DNA of 64,000 bases from Roseicyclus sp. Lineage in GTDB: Bacteria > Pseudomonadota > Alphaproteobacteria > Rhodobacterales > Rhodobacteraceae. Position 1 is the stretch's first letter, and every line of letters begins with the position of its first letter. Below are positions 46,847 through 58,391 of this stretch, piece after piece. The stretch is taken from assembly GCA_018401965.1 (NCBI GenBank), contig JAGYJU010000013.1:1-64000 (forward strand), written 5' to 3'. The notes beneath the pieces are model-generated. The model was not told where the DNA came from and did no database searches. It saw nothing but the letters and a program-made list of their open reading frames with translations. The translations under genes and the position numbers were made by a program.

Positions 46847-47049
46847 TGGCGCGCGCTACGCCTCCCCTCTATGCCAACGAGCGCACGGCCGCGAAGCTGA
46901 TGGACATGACGCCCTCTGACTTTCGCCGGCTGGTTGGCGCGGGAGCCTTGCCCCCGCCTATCGACCTTCACGGCTTCACCCGATGGCGCGTCGCCGATCT
47001 TGAGGCGATCGTATCGGGCGCCACGATGGATGAGGACTTCGTGACATGA
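46846..47049 (+). CDS. AlpA/excisionase-like DNA-binding protein
   Basis: The 67-residue protein has YANERTAAKLMDMTPSDFRR, LVGAGALPPPIDLHGFTRWR and VADLEAIVSGATMDEDFVT, the MerR-like winged helix of AlpA and excisionase proteins that sit before integrases. ATG overlaps the upstream TGA, and its own end overlaps the recombinase start by 4 bases. It probably controls excision of the element. Confidence 0.75.
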   Translation: MARATPPLYANERTAAKLMDMTPSDFRRLVGAGALPPPIDLHGFTRWRVADLEAIVSGATMDEDFVT

Positions 47050-48054
47050 GACGATTGAACCGAAAGTTTCTTGAGTTCAAAAATGTCAACGGCAGGGAAT
47101 ACATTTATTTTCGCCGCGGCAAGGTAAGGCATCGCTTAAAGTCCGATCCCGACAGCGAAGAATTTGATCGTGAATACTGGGACATCTGTTCGGGCAAGAA
47201 GGCCAAGACCGTCACGCACAGTTGGAACGCGCTGATCATCGCATTCTACCGCAGCCCGGCCTTCACCTCGAAAGCCGCAGGCACCCGCGAGAATTACCGC
47301 CGCCATTGCGAGGCGATCCGAGAAATGAACGGCGACAAGGATGTTCGCACTTCAAGCGCCACCACGCCATCGCAGCGCGGGACGCCCTCGCCGACACATG
47401 GTCAAAGGCCAACGAGCGGGTCGCGGTTCTGTCGATCCTCCTCAAGTTGGCGGTCGATCTGGGTTGGATCGAGCGGAACTCGGTGACGGGCGTCGAGAAG
47501 TTGACCGGCGGCGAATACGAGGCATTGCCAGAGACGCGAAGCTGGAAGCCTACGAACGATATTGCGAGCGCCACGGCCTGACCACCGCCAGAACGGCCTT
47601 CGAGCTCTGCGTCGGCACCGGACAGCGCCTCGGAGACTGCATCAACATGACGTGGGAGGACTTCGACGGCCAGTCCATGCGCGTCGTGCAGGAAAAGACC
47701 GGGACAAAGCTTGAGGTCTACTGCCCCGAACGCCTGCAAAGGTATCTGGCGGACCTGCCCCGAGCGGGCCGCTTTATCACGGCGAGCAACCTCACCCAGC
47801 CTCTGGGCAAGCGGGCCGTCCAGAAGGCAATCGAGGAGGTGCGCGAGGCCATCGGGGTCAAGACAGGCGCAAACCGCCTCGTACCCCACGGCTGGCGCTA
47901 CACGGCGGCGAGGTTGCTGACGGACGCCGGATGCAGCGATGCCGAAATCCAATCGGTGACCGGCCACAAGACGCTGGCGATGGTCCAGAAATACCGCAGC
48001 GGCTCGGACCAAGCCGCCCTATCCCGACGCGCGCAGGAGCGGAGGAAGCGGTGA
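47046..48054 (+). pseudogene. Tyrosine recombinase (integrase), two frameshifts
   Basis: The start frame gives MRRLNRKFLEFKNVNGREYI and a SAM-like core-binding domain to GDKDV (about 47340). A shift then leads to FKRHHAIAARDALADTWSKA through GIERNSVTG-like text (GWIERNSVTGVEKLTGGEYE), and a second shift near 47535 leads to KLEAYERYCERHGLTTARTA and the catalytic domain. The active-site residues are all there: GTGQRLGD (Arg), PHGWRYTAARLL (His-x-x-Arg), TGHKTLAMVQKY (His and Tyr). It reads toward tRNA-Leu, 108 bases away. Two separate indels must be repaired for function. Confidence 0.8.
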
Positions 48055-48162
48055 GAACGAAACAGGGGGAGAACAAGAACGTGCGAAAGAAATTGCGAAA
48101 TCTTGAAACGCTGAAACTCAAAGGAGGGCAGACCGACACCAAATAATCGAGACAATTCAATG

Positions 48163-48247
48163 TGGTGCGGGTGGAGGGACTTGAACCCCCACGCCTTGCG
48201 GCGCCAGAACCTAAATCTGGTGCGTCTACCAGTTCCGCCACACCCGC
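48163..48247 (-). tRNA. tRNA-Leu (anticodon TAG)
   Basis: On the minus strand it starts GCGGGTGTGGCGGAACTGG and ends CCACCCGCA plus encoded CCA. The anticodon stem CCAGA/TCTGG encloses TTTAGGT, giving TAG, and there is a long variable arm (GCGCCGCAAGGCGT), as in leucine tRNAs. Its 3' end faces the integrase and is the likely attachment site. Confidence 0.95.
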
Positions 48248-48463
48248 AACGCGACGGGATCTAGCAGACGGAAACGCCAAGCGCGAGATGGAAAAAACCG
48301 CGCGCGCTGCACCGATGCGGTGCCACTGTACGCTTTCGCGCAACAGTTCGGCCCGATTGCGGCCCTGTGGCGCATTTTTCCTGTGCAGGTCGCGCGGGCC
48401 GCGCTACGGTCGCGTCACAAACAAAAGGGCGCGCAAAGCGTCCAAGACCGAGCAGGTTTCGAC

Positions 48464-48955
48464 ATGATTCATACGACCCCCACCGCAGCCGGGCTGCGGG
48501 TGGATGACATGGGCGCATCCACGCCCATCGCCATCGCACCCTGCACCGGCGTGCTGACCCTCGATGGCGCGCTGCCGGTCGAGCATCTTTACCCCGGCGA
48601 CAAGATCATCACCCGCCATGGCGCACGCGCGCTGACCGGGCTGGACACCATCCTGTTGCCCAAGGGCAGCTTGATCGTCGAGATACAGCGCAATGCCCTT
48701 GGCGGCCGCCCCGAACGCGACCTTTGGGTACCTGCCGCGCAGCTGATCCTGATCCGCGATTGGCGGGCCAAGGCGCTTTACGGGCAGGCACAGGCCTGTG
48801 TGCCTGCTGCGCAGCTGGTCGATGGCGACTACGTCAAATTGTCGGAACTGGCGCAGGACTTGACCTGTTTCGCCCTGCGCTTTGGCCGGCCCGAGGTGTT
48901 TTATGCCGATGGGCTGGAACTGGCCTCGGCCGACCGGCTGGCGGTCCCCGCCTGA
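48464..48955 (+). CDS. Hint (hedgehog/intein-like) domain protein
   Basis: From ATG 48464 the 163-residue protein has PCTGVLTLDGALPVEHLYPG DKIITRHG and later LWVPAAQLILIRDWRAKALY, QACVPAAQLVDGDYVKLSEL, the Hint_2 domain found in many Rhodobacteraceae proteins. The Cys at the start of the domain (PCTG) is where self-cleavage chemistry would begin, though such stand-alone proteins are rarely studied. No RTX repeats are attached here. It lies just outside the tRNA-Leu element. Confidence 0.75.
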   Translation: MIHTTPTAAGLRVDDMGASTPIAIAPCTGVLTLDGALPVEHLYPGDKIITRHGARALTGLDTILLPKGSLIVEIQRNALGGRPERDLWVPAAQLILIRDWRAKALYGQAQACVPAAQLVDGDYVKLSELAQDLTCFALRFGRPEVFYADGLELASADRLAVPA

Positions 48956-48973
48956 ACGCAGGCGCGCGGCCGC

Positions 48974-51057
<2,084 letters not shown>

Positions 51058-51135
51058 CGGCGCGCTGAATTTAAAACGCCCCGCCAGACCGGCACGGGCA
51101 GGACACGAAGACACTTACGTCAAGGGAAGGTCACG

Positions 51136-52542
51136 ATGAGCAAAGAAACATTCCTGAACATGATCAAGGATGAGGGGGCGGAATACGTTGACATCCGCTT
51201 TACCGATCCGCGTGGCAAGCTGCAGCACGTCACGATCGTTGCCGATCTAGTCGATGAAGATTTCCTCGACGAAGGCTTCATGTTCGACGGCTCGTCGATC
51301 TCGGGCTGGAAGGGCATCGAAGCATCCGACATGAAACTGATGCTCGACCCGGCAAGCGCCTATCTCGATCCGTTCTATGCCGAAAAGACCATCTGCGTGC
51401 ATTGCACCGTGGTGGAACCCGACACCGGCGAAGCCTATGATCGCGACCCGCGCGGCACCGCCCAAAAGGCAGAAGCCTATCTGAAATCGACCGGCATCGG
51501 CGATGTGGCCTACATGGGCCCCGAGGCGGAATTCTTCGTGTTCGACGACGTGCGCTATGCCGTCAGCATGAACAAGGTGTCCTTCGAGGTCGACGCGGTC
51601 GACGGCGCATGGAACACCGACACCGAATATGAAATGGGCAACTCCGGCCACCGTCCCGGCATCAAGGGCGGCTATTTCCCGGTGAACCCGATCGACCCGG
51701 CGCAGGATCTGCGGTCGGAAATGCTGTCCACGATGAAGCGGATGGGCATGAAGGTCGACAAGCACCACCACGAGGTCGCGTCGAACCAGCATGAACTTGG
51801 CCTGATCTTCGACAGCCTGACCAAGCAGGCCGACGAGCTTCAGAAATACAAGTATGTCATCCACAACGTGGCGCATGCCTATGGCAAGTCGGCAACCTTC
51901 ATGCCCAAGCCGATGGCCGGCGACAACGGAACCGGGATGCATGTGAACATGTCGATCTGGAAGGACGGCAAGCCGCTCTTCGCAGGCGACAAATACGCCG
52001 ATCTCTCGGACGAGGCGCTGTATTTCATCGGTGGCCTGCTGAAGCATGCCAAGTCGCTGAACGCCTTCACCAACCCCTCGACCAACAGCTACAAGCGCCT
52101 GATCCCCGGCTTTGAAGCCCCGGTTCTGCGCGCCTATTCCGCTCGCAACCGGTCCGGCTGCATCCGTATTCCGTGGACGGAAAGCCCCAAGGCAAAGCGC
52201 GTCGAGGCCCGCTTCCCCGATCCCTCGGCCAACCCCTACCTGGCCTTTGCCGCCCTGCTGATGGCGGGCCTGGACGGGATCCAGAACAAGATCCACCCCG
52301 GCGATCCGTCGGACAAGGATCTTTACGATCTGCCGCCCGAAGAGCTTGCTGGCATCCCCACCGTTTGCGCAAGCTTGCGCGAAGCGCTGGAGACGCTGGA
52401 AAAGGATCACGACTTCCTGCTGAAGGGCGACGTGTTCACCAAGGGCCAGATCGAAAGCTACATCGCGCTCAAGTGGGGCGAGGTCTATGCCTTCGAACAC
52501 ACCCCGCACCCGGTCGAATACAAGATGTATTACAGCTGCTGA
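51136..52542 (+). CDS. glnA: Glutamine synthetase type I
   Basis: The 468-residue enzyme has [20 protein letters not shown], the [13 protein letters not shown] metal site ([20 protein letters not shown]), [40 protein letters not shown] and [20 protein letters not shown]. The Tyr in [15 protein letters not shown] is the expected adenylylation site of the type I-beta form, linking it to GlnB control. It makes glutamine from glutamate and ammonium. It ends before a perfect terminator. Confidence 0.98.
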   Translation: MSKETFLNMIKDEGAEYVDIRFTDPRGKLQHVTIVADLVDEDFLDEGFMFDGSSISGWKGIEASDMKLMLDPASAYLDPFYAEKTICVHCTVVEPDTGEAYDRDPRGTAQKAEAYLKSTGIGDVAYMGPEAEFFVFDDVRYAVSMNKVSFEVDAVDGAWNTDTEYEMGNSGHRPGIKGGYFPVNPIDPAQDLRSEMLSTMKRMGMKVDKHHHEVASNQHELGLIFDSLTKQADELQKYKYVIHNVAHAYGKSATFMPKPMAGDNGTGMHVNMSIWKDGKPLFAGDKYADLSDEALYFIGGLLKHAKSLNAFTNPSTNSYKRLIPGFEAPVLRAYSARNRSGCIRIPWTESPKAKRVEARFPDPSANPYLAFAALLMAGLDGIQNKIHPGDPSDKDLYDLPPEELAGIPTVCASLREALETLEKDHDFLLKGDVFTKGQIESYIALKWGEVYAFEHTPHPVEYKMYYSC

Positions 52543-52562
52543 TTTCAGCGGTTAGCGATACG

Positions 52563-52596
52563 GAAACGGGCGCCTTCGGGCGCCCGTTTCTGTTTG
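52563..52596 (+). terminator. Rho-independent terminator of glnBA
   Basis: A perfect 12-bp stem (GAAACGGGCGCC / GGCGCCCGTTTC) with a TTCG tetraloop is followed by TGTTT. It starts 20 bases after the glnA stop. Confidence 0.9.
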
Positions 52597-52617
52597 GGGA
52601 CATGAACCGGCTGCTTT

Positions 52618-52700
52618 GGAACCGACCGATCCGGCGGGCCTTTTCTAGAACCGCCCGATGCGGCGGACTTTTTTAGAACCGCCCGATGCTGCGGGCGAGT
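52618..52700 (-). repeat. Three degenerate copies of a 28-29 bp unit at the 3' end of the small gene
   Basis: GGAACCGACCGATCCGGCGG (52618), AGAACCGCCCGATGCGGCGG (52647) and AGAACCGCCCGATGCTGCGG (52675) follow each other at 29 and 28 bp. The last one encodes the end of the gene (RSIGRF and its stop). The other two lie just beyond the stop, as if the gene tail had been duplicated twice. Confidence 0.75.
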
Positions 52701-52867
52701 TGCAGCGCCTGTTTCACCCGGCCCGCCGTCTGGCGCGCCTGTGTCTGCTGCTCGGGTGTCGCCTCGCGCCCCGCCCCGCGGGTCATGCGCCCAACACTCG
52801 CGTCAATGCCACGGTTCACCAGCCGCCCCATCACCTGGCGGAGGATCATGGTCAAGATCCTGTTCAT
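52673..52867 (-). CDS. Small conserved hypothetical protein
   Basis: From ATG 52867 the 64-residue protein reads MNRILTMILRQVMGRLVNRG, IDASVGRMTRGAGREATPEQ and RQTAGRVKQALQLARSIGRF. It is basic and amphipathic, typical of small alphaproteobacterial proteins of unknown role located near scpB. The terminator of glnA points toward it. Its 3' end is followed by repeats of its last 28 bases. Confidence 0.65.
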   Translation of the reverse strand: MNRILTMILRQVMGRLVNRGIDASVGRMTRGAGREATPEQQTQARQTAGRVKQALQLARSIGRF

Positions 52868-52966
52868 AGCTGCCCACTTGCTCAAGCGGCCCGCAGCCCG
52901 CGGGCACATCTGTTCCGATGGCAAACGCCTAGGGGAAAAATATGGCAAATTGGGGGCAGAACGCCC

Positions 52967-53646
52967 TCAATCCTCGTCGATGAACCCATCGTCGGGCAGG
53001 GCCGCGTCGGGGTCGTCTTCGAACATGTCGCCCATCGCGTCATCGCGCGGCAGATCGCCCTCGGCCCCATCGGGCGGGCGGCTTTCCAACAGGCCCGCTT
53101 CGCGCAATTCCTTCAATCCCGGCAGATCGCGGGCGCTTTCCAGCCCAAAATGATCCAGAAACCCTTGCGTCACAACATAGGTCACCGGGCGGCCCGGCGT
53201 CATGCGGCGACGGCCAAAGCGGACCCATTCCAGCTCGATCAACTGATCCACCGTGCCGCGCGACACGGACACGCCGCGAATTTCCTCGATTTCCGCGCGC
53301 GTCACCGGCTGATGATAGGCGATGATCGCCAGGGTCTCGATCGCGGCGCGCGACAGCTTGCGCGTTTCCACCGTTTCACGCGCCATGAGGAAGCCGAGGT
53401 CGAGCGCGGTGCGGATCGCCCAAGCATCGCCCACGCGCGCGACCTGCACCCCCCGCCCCTCGTAGCGGCGGCGCAGAGCTGCACCGCCTCGGCCGCGTCG
53501 GACCCGTGGGGCATCCGCGCCTCCATCTCGGCCAGGCTCAACGGGTCGGCACTGGCAAAGAGCATCGCCTCGACCATGCGTTCCTGTTCGGCCAGGGGCG
53601 GCGCGCGAAACAGGCTGTCGCCGTGCGGGTCGGGCGCATCGCTCAT
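52967..53646 (-). pseudogene. scpB: Segregation and condensation protein B, with one frameshift
   Basis: From ATG 53646 the frame gives MSDAPDPHGDSLFRAPPLAE, then EQERMVEAMLFASADPLSLA to AAEAVQ. At 53475-53478 the bases GCGCAGAGCTGC carry two extra bases (AG) compared with GCGCAGCTGC, after which another frame continues LRRRYEGRGVQVARVGDAWA, ARETVETRKLSRAAIETLAI, EEIRGVSVSRGTVDQLIELE and ends DDGFIDED. Removal of two bases restores a normal ScpB of two winged helices. ScpB works with ScpA and SMC in chromosome condensation and is expected to be functional, so a sequencing error is likely. Confidence 0.85.
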
Positions 53647-54449
53647 CGCTCGTCCTCTCTGTGGCGCAGTTCGATCGGGGCAAAGGTTTCACTCTGGCGG
53701 ATCTGCACGCGCCCCGCCTTGGCCAGTTCCAGCACGGCGGCGAAATGGGCGGCGGTGGCCGACCGGCGGCGCTTGGGGTCGATCTGCCAGCCATCGGGCA
53801 GGTAGCTCATCAAATCGGTCCAGTCGCCGGCGAAACCGATCAGCCCGCGCATCCGGTCCAGCGCCTGTTCCATCGTCAGGATACTGTCGCGATCCAGCAC
53901 GAAGGGGCGAAAATCATCGCGGGTGCGGATCCGGGCATAGGCCTGCATCAGGTCCAGCAAACCGGCGGTATAGGTGATGCGCTTGGCCGTGGTCATCTGC
54001 TCGGCGGCGGCGCGCGGGAACCGGTCCTGAAACAGCCGGTCGCGCGCCATCAGCTTGGCCGCGCAATCGCGCATCGCCGCCAGCCGTTCCAGCTGAAACG
54101 CGAGATGGGCGGCCATTTCTTCGCCCGATGGCCCCGCCTCGGACGGGTCGGGCGGCAACAGCAGGCGCGATTTCAGAAAGGCCAGCCAGGCCGCCATGAC
54201 CAGGTAATCGGCCGCCAGTTCGATCCGCAGGCTGCGCGCCTGGTCGATGAAGGCCAGGTATTGTTCGGTCAGTTGCAGGATCGACACCCGGCGAAGATCG
54301 ACCTTTTGGGTCCGCGACAGGGTCAACAACAGGTCCAGCGGGCCTTCGAACCCGTCAACATCGATGATCAGCGCCTCTGCCGCGCGGCGCGAGGCGACGC
54401 TGTCCCAATCCGGCTCCGGGTCATTGGCGGCGATGGGCCTGTCAGCCAT
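53643..54449 (-). CDS. scpA: Segregation and condensation protein A
   Basis: The 268-residue protein has the kleisin N-terminal text (LIIDVDGFEGPLDLLLTLSR, TQKVDLRRVSILQLTEQYLA), the ELAADYLVMAAWLAFLKSRL helix and the C-terminal winged helix with RRRSATAAHFAAVLELAKAG. It bridges the SMC head domains in the condensin complex. ATG 54449 overlaps the nagZ stop; its own stop overlaps the scpB start (4 bases), giving the order nagZ-scpA-scpB. Confidence 0.95.
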   Translation of the reverse strand: MADRPIAANDPEPDWDSVASRRAAEALIIDVDGFEGPLDLLLTLSRTQKVDLRRVSILQLTEQYLAFIDQARSLRIELAADYLVMAAWLAFLKSRLLLPPDPSEAGPSGEEMAAHLAFQLERLAAMRDCAAKLMARDRLFQDRFPRAAAEQMTTAKRITYTAGLLDLMQAYARIRTRDDFRPFVLDRDSILTMEQALDRMRGLIGFAGDWTDLMSYLPDGWQIDPKRRRSATAAHFAAVLELAKAGRVQIRQSETFAPIELRHREDER

Positions 54450-55455
54450 AAACCTCTCCGTCCAGCAGATCGGCAAGGTCGGCCTCGGCGGCCTCGATGT
54501 CAAGCGGGTCGGGATGCCGGCGTGCCGCCAGCGCCGCCTGGGTCCGGATCAGCGCTGCCCCATCCAGCATGCCGGACCGGGCCACGACAAGATCCATGTC
54601 CGCCCGCCCGCCGTTGCAATGCAGGACCAGGTCACAGCCTGCCGCCCGCGCCCGCTCTGCCCGGTCGCCCAAGGGGCCGGGCAAGGCGCCCATCGACAGG
54701 TCATCGGTCATCAAGGCGCCCTGGAACCCGATGTCATCGCGGATCAACCCGATCATGTCGGGCGACAACGTGGCGGGAAGATCATCGCCCAAGGCGTCGT
54801 AGACGATATGGGCGGTCATACCCAAAGGCAGGTGCACCAGCGGGCGGAAGGCGGCGAAATCGACGCGCTTCAATTCATCGAGCGGCGCGCTGACGCGCGG
54901 CAGGGTCAGGTGGCTGTCGACATCGCCAAGGCCATAGCCCGGCAGATGTTTCAGCACCGGCAAGACGCCCCCTGCCAAAAGGCCCTCGGCCACGGCCCGG
55001 CCAGCACTGATGACGGTCTCGGGTTCCGTGCCATAGAGGCGGTTCTTCAGGATCGGGTGGGTGGTATCGCGCGCCACATCGGCCAGCGGCATGCAGTTCA
55101 CGTCGATGCCCACGCTGCGCAATTCATGCGCGATCAGCCGCGCGCGCAGGTTCATGGCACGCGCCGCACGCAGGGGGCCGGCCTGCGCCATCTGGTCCAG
55201 GGCGGGCCGCCACTGCCGCCAATGCGGTGGGCGCATGCGCTGCACCCGCCCGCCTTCCTGGTCGATCAGGATCGGCGCATTGCGCCCGACCGCCGCCCGC
55301 AGATCAGAGGTCAGCGCCAAAAGCTGCACGGGGTCTTCGATGTTGCGGGCAAACAGGATGAAGCCCCAGGGCTGGGCCGCCGAAAAAAACCGCGCCTCGT
55401 CGGGGGACAGGCGCGGGCCTTCACAGCCAAGAATGGTCGCGGAACACCCCGCCAT
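54442..55455 (-). CDS. nagZ: Beta-N-acetylhexosaminidase
   Basis: The 337-residue GH3 enzyme has FFSAAQPWGFILFARNIEDP, PILIDQEGGRVQRMRPPHWR, VLKHLPGYGLGDVDSHLTLP (the His-Asp catalytic loop KH...DSH of NagZ) and FQGALMTDDLSMGALPGPLG with the nucleophile Asp. It removes GlcNAc from recycled muropeptides in the cytoplasm. It lies between a SPOR protein and scpA, the frequent alphaproteobacterial arrangement. Confidence 0.94.
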   Translation of the reverse strand: MAGCSATILGCEGPRLSPDEARFFSAAQPWGFILFARNIEDPVQLLALTSDLRAAVGRNAPILIDQEGGRVQRMRPPHWRQWRPALDQMAQAGPLRAARAMNLRARLIAHELRSVGIDVNCMPLADVARDTTHPILKNRLYGTEPETVISAGRAVAEGLLAGGVLPVLKHLPGYGLGDVDSHLTLPRVSAPLDELKRVDFAAFRPLVHLPLGMTAHIVYDALGDDLPATLSPDMIGLIRDDIGFQGALMTDDLSMGALPGPLGDRAERARAAGCDLVLHCNGGRADMDLVVARSGMLDGAALIRTQAALAARRHPDPLDIEAAEADLADLLDGEVYG

Positions 55456-55461
55456 CGGCCG

Positions 55462-56469
55462 CTACCGAACCGTCACGGGGATGCAGGGCGCGCCCTGCGC
55501 CATCAGCGCGGAACAGAACCGGCGCGAGGCGGCAAGATCGTCGAAGCCATGCGCGCGCAGCCGGTAGAAGGCCGATCCGCCCGAGCTGGCCTGCTGGATC
55601 ACGCGGGCGCGCCCGGCGAAATAATCTGGAAAGCGGCCAGTCAACCGATCCCATTCGGCGCGCGCGATATCGGCGGTGTCAAAAGCCCCGAGCTGCACCA
55701 GGCGCGTGCCCTCGGCGAGGGTCGTGGGGTCGATATCCTGGGCTTCGCGCGCCATGTCGGGGCGGGCCGCCGCGCTGGCCGCGATGGTGATCGGGCGTAA
55801 GGACGGGCGCAGCGATCGCGCGATGCCCGGAACAGAGGCCGGGATGACCTGCACCGCTGCGGGTGCCTGCGCCGCCTCGGGGGCGGGCTCGGGGGGGGTC
55901 TGCGCGGTTTGCGCTGTGCCGGTCGCGGGCACGGTCAACGGATCGGCCCGTTCCAGCAGGCGTTCGATCAGCGCCTGCGTTTCGGCATTGACCAGGGCGG
56001 AACTGGGCGCGGCGGGATCGCCCCCCCCTTGCACCGGCGCGGCGTCGGTCGCCCCCGCCATCGGCGCCACGGCCAGGACGGGCGCAGAGGCCGTGGGCGA
56101 AACCGAGGGCGAGGCCGTGGAGAACGAAACCGCCGTCAGATCGACGGGGGGGGGCGCCAAGACAAGGCTGTCGGGCACCGGCCCCGCCTCGCCCCCCTCG
56201 GCGATGCGGTTGACCGCCAGCCCCTGATGTTCGGCCTGCACCCCGCCCGGATCGGCGGGGGCGATGCGCATCGGGCCTTCCAGCGCGCGGATGACCGGCA
56301 CGCCCGACACGTCGCGCAGCGTCAGTTTCACCGCCCAGACCGCCATGCCGACGATCAGGCCTACGGACAGGACTGCGCCCGCCCAATTCACCAATGTGCC
56401 GATGTTGCGCGGTCGCACGCCGTCAGCGCCGCGCGCGCGCTGCATCTCGAACGGCTCGAAATCTGCCAT
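55462..56469 (-). CDS. SPOR domain protein, single-pass inner membrane
   Basis: The 335-residue protein has a cytoplasmic start (MADFEPFEMQRARGADGVRP), one transmembrane helix (LVNWAGAVLSVGLIVGMAVW, about 27-46), a long proline/alanine-rich linker and a C-terminal SPOR domain (TRLVQLGAFDTADIARAEWD, then FYRLRAHGFDDLAASRRFCS) that binds denuded peptidoglycan glycans at the septum. It is upstream of nagZ by 6 bases and may be co-expressed. Related to the DedD/FtsN-like proteins of this group. Confidence 0.88.
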   Translation of the reverse strand: MADFEPFEMQRARGADGVRPRNIGTLVNWAGAVLSVGLIVGMAVWAVKLTLRDVSGVPVIRALEGPMRIAPADPGGVQAEHQGLAVNRIAEGGEAGPVPDSLVLAPPPVDLTAVSFSTASPSVSPTASAPVLAVAPMAGATDAAPVQGGGDPAAPSSALVNAETQALIERLLERADPLTVPATGTAQTAQTPPEPAPEAAQAPAAVQVIPASVPGIARSLRPSLRPITIAASAAARPDMAREAQDIDPTTLAEGTRLVQLGAFDTADIARAEWDRLTGRFPDYFAGRARVIQQASSGGSAFYRLRAHGFDDLAASRRFCSALMAQGAPCIPVTVR

Positions 56470-56565
56470 GCTCTGCCATTCCTGCCCGTGTGCCCCGTTT
56501 GATCAGCGCCCAAAGGGTGCCGGGGCGATTGCCTGCCTTTTTCGACCGCCGGGAGGTCTGGCGCC

Positions 56566-58296
56566 TCACATCTTGTCGGCCGGTGTGACGCCAAGAATAC
56601 CAAGACCGTTGGAAATGACAATCGCCACGGTCTGGATCAGCGCCATTTTTCCCCGGCTGGTGGCAGGATCGTCTTCCTGCCAGAAGCGCAGGGCGGGATC
56701 GGCGTTGCCCTTGTTCCACAGCGCGTGGAAATCGGACGACAGATCGTACAGGTAGAACGCCACCCGGTGCGGTTCATGCGTCAGCGCGGCACTTTCCACC
56801 AGGCGCGGCCATTCCGCCAGCTTGGCCACCAGCGTCAGTTCCGCCGGATCGCCGATGACGCCCAGGTCTTGCACCCCGCCGGGCACCACCCCCGCCTCTG
56901 CGGCGCGGCGCAGAACGGACTGGATCCGGGCATGGGCGTATTGCACGTAAAAGACCGGGTTGTCCTTGGATTGTTCGCGCACCTTTTCCACGTCGAAATC
57001 CAGCGGCGCGTCATTCTTGCGGGTCAGCATCACGAAGCGCGTGACATCGGCGCCGACCATGTCCACCACGTCGCGCAGCGTGACAAAGGTGCCCGCGCGC
57101 TTGGACATCTTCAGTTCCTCGTCGCCGCGCTTGAGCTTGACCAGCTGCGTCAGCTTGATATCGAGCGGCACCCGGCCATCCGACAGGGCTGCCACGGCGG
57201 CCTTCATGCGCTTGACATAGCCGCCGTGATCGGCGCCGAAAATATCGATCAGCTCGTCAAAACCCCTTGAAATCTTGTCGAAATGATAGGCGATGTCGGG
57301 CGCGAAATAGGTCCATGCCCCGTCCGATTTCATCACCGGGCGATCCACGTCATCGCCGAAATCGGTGGATTTGAACAAGGTCTGGCTGCGCGGTTCCCAA
57401 TCTTCCAGCGTCTTGCCCTTGGGCGGTTCCAGCACGCCTTCGTAGATCAGGCCCTTGCCGCGAAGATCGGCCAGTGCCGCCTCGATCCGGCCGGTGCCAT
57501 AAAGCGATTTCTCGGAATAGAACACATCCATCGCCACGCCTAGCGCGGCCAGATCCTGCCGGATCAGGTCCATCATCCGGTCGGTGGCGAAATCGCGGAT
57601 TTCGGCCAGCCATGTTTCCTCGGACTGGCCGATATAGGCCTCGCCCACCTCGGCGGCGAGCGCCTCGCCCACCTCGATCAGGTAATCGCCGGGGTATGTG
57701 CCATCTTCAAAGGCGACGGTCTGGCCATGCGCCTCCAGGTAGCGCAGGTAGACCGAGCGGGCCAGGACATCGACCTGCGCGCCGCCGTCGTTGATGTAGT
57801 ATTCGCGCGTCACCTCGTGGCCGGTAAAGGCCAGGAGACTGGCCAGCGCATCGCCAAAAACCGCGCCACGTGTGTGGCCGACATGCAACGGCCCGGTGGG
57901 GTTGGCGGACACGTATTCGACATTCACCCGCCGCCCCTGCCCCATGTTCGACCGGCCATAGGTGTCGGGCGCGGCCAGGATCGCGGCCACCACGCCGCGC
58001 CAGGCATCCGCCGACAGGCGCAGGTTCAGGAAACCGGGGCCGGCCACATCGGCGGCGATGATGCGCGGATCGGCGGACAGTTTGGCGGCCAGACCCCCGG
58101 CGATGTCGCGCGGCTTGAGCCCGGCGGGCTTGGCCAACACCATCGCGGCATTGGTCGCCATGTCGCCATGGGCGGCATCGCGCGGCGGTTCCACCGCGAC
58201 ATTGGCACGGTCAAGCCCTGCGGGCAGCGCACCCTCGGCTTCCATGGCATCAAGAGCGGTCAGAACAGCGGCGTGAATATCGGCAAACAGGGTCAT
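56566..58296 (-). CDS. argS: Arginyl-tRNA synthetase
   Basis: The 576-residue class I synthetase has [20 protein letters not shown] (HIGH-type motif), [20 protein letters not shown], the KMSK-type loop [20 protein letters not shown] and the anticodon-binding C-terminal part with [20 protein letters not shown] and [20 protein letters not shown]. It charges tRNA-Arg. Upstream of its start lies a stretch with a 19-bp tandem repeat. Confidence 0.97.
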   Translation of the reverse strand: MTLFADIHAAVLTALDAMEAEGALPAGLDRANVAVEPPRDAAHGDMATNAAMVLAKPAGLKPRDIAGGLAAKLSADPRIIAADVAGPGFLNLRLSADAWRGVVAAILAAPDTYGRSNMGQGRRVNVEYVSANPTGPLHVGHTRGAVFGDALASLLAFTGHEVTREYYINDGGAQVDVLARSVYLRYLEAHGQTVAFEDGTYPGDYLIEVGEALAAEVGEAYIGQSEETWLAEIRDFATDRMMDLIRQDLAALGVAMDVFYSEKSLYGTGRIEAALADLRGKGLIYEGVLEPPKGKTLEDWEPRSQTLFKSTDFGDDVDRPVMKSDGAWTYFAPDIAYHFDKISRGFDELIDIFGADHGGYVKRMKAAVAALSDGRVPLDIKLTQLVKLKRGDEELKMSKRAGTFVTLRDVVDMVGADVTRFVMLTRKNDAPLDFDVEKVREQSKDNPVFYVQYAHARIQSVLRRAAEAGVVPGGVQDLGVIGDPAELTLVAKLAEWPRLVESAALTHEPHRVAFYLYDLSSDFHALWNKGNADPALRFWQEDDPATSRGKMALIQTVAIVISNGLGILGVTPADKM

Positions 58297-58391
58297 CGGT
58301 CTTCCTCGGGAACGGTACCACGTCTCGTACCATGGTCAGGGTCTCGTACCATGGTCAGGGCCAAGGTCAATCTGCGGCTGTGGCGCAGGCG

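Larger units (their letters stand above)
42691..48162. other. Remnant integrative element ending at tRNA-Leu
   Basis: Between the RTX remnant and tRNA-Leu lies a string of small phage- or plasmid-type genes and fragments ending with a tyrosine recombinase that reads toward the 3' end of the tRNA, the normal right border of a tRNA-integrated element. The left border is obscured by the ISAs1 fragment, and I found no second copy of the tRNA end. No structural, packaging or replication module is complete. Confidence 0.6.
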
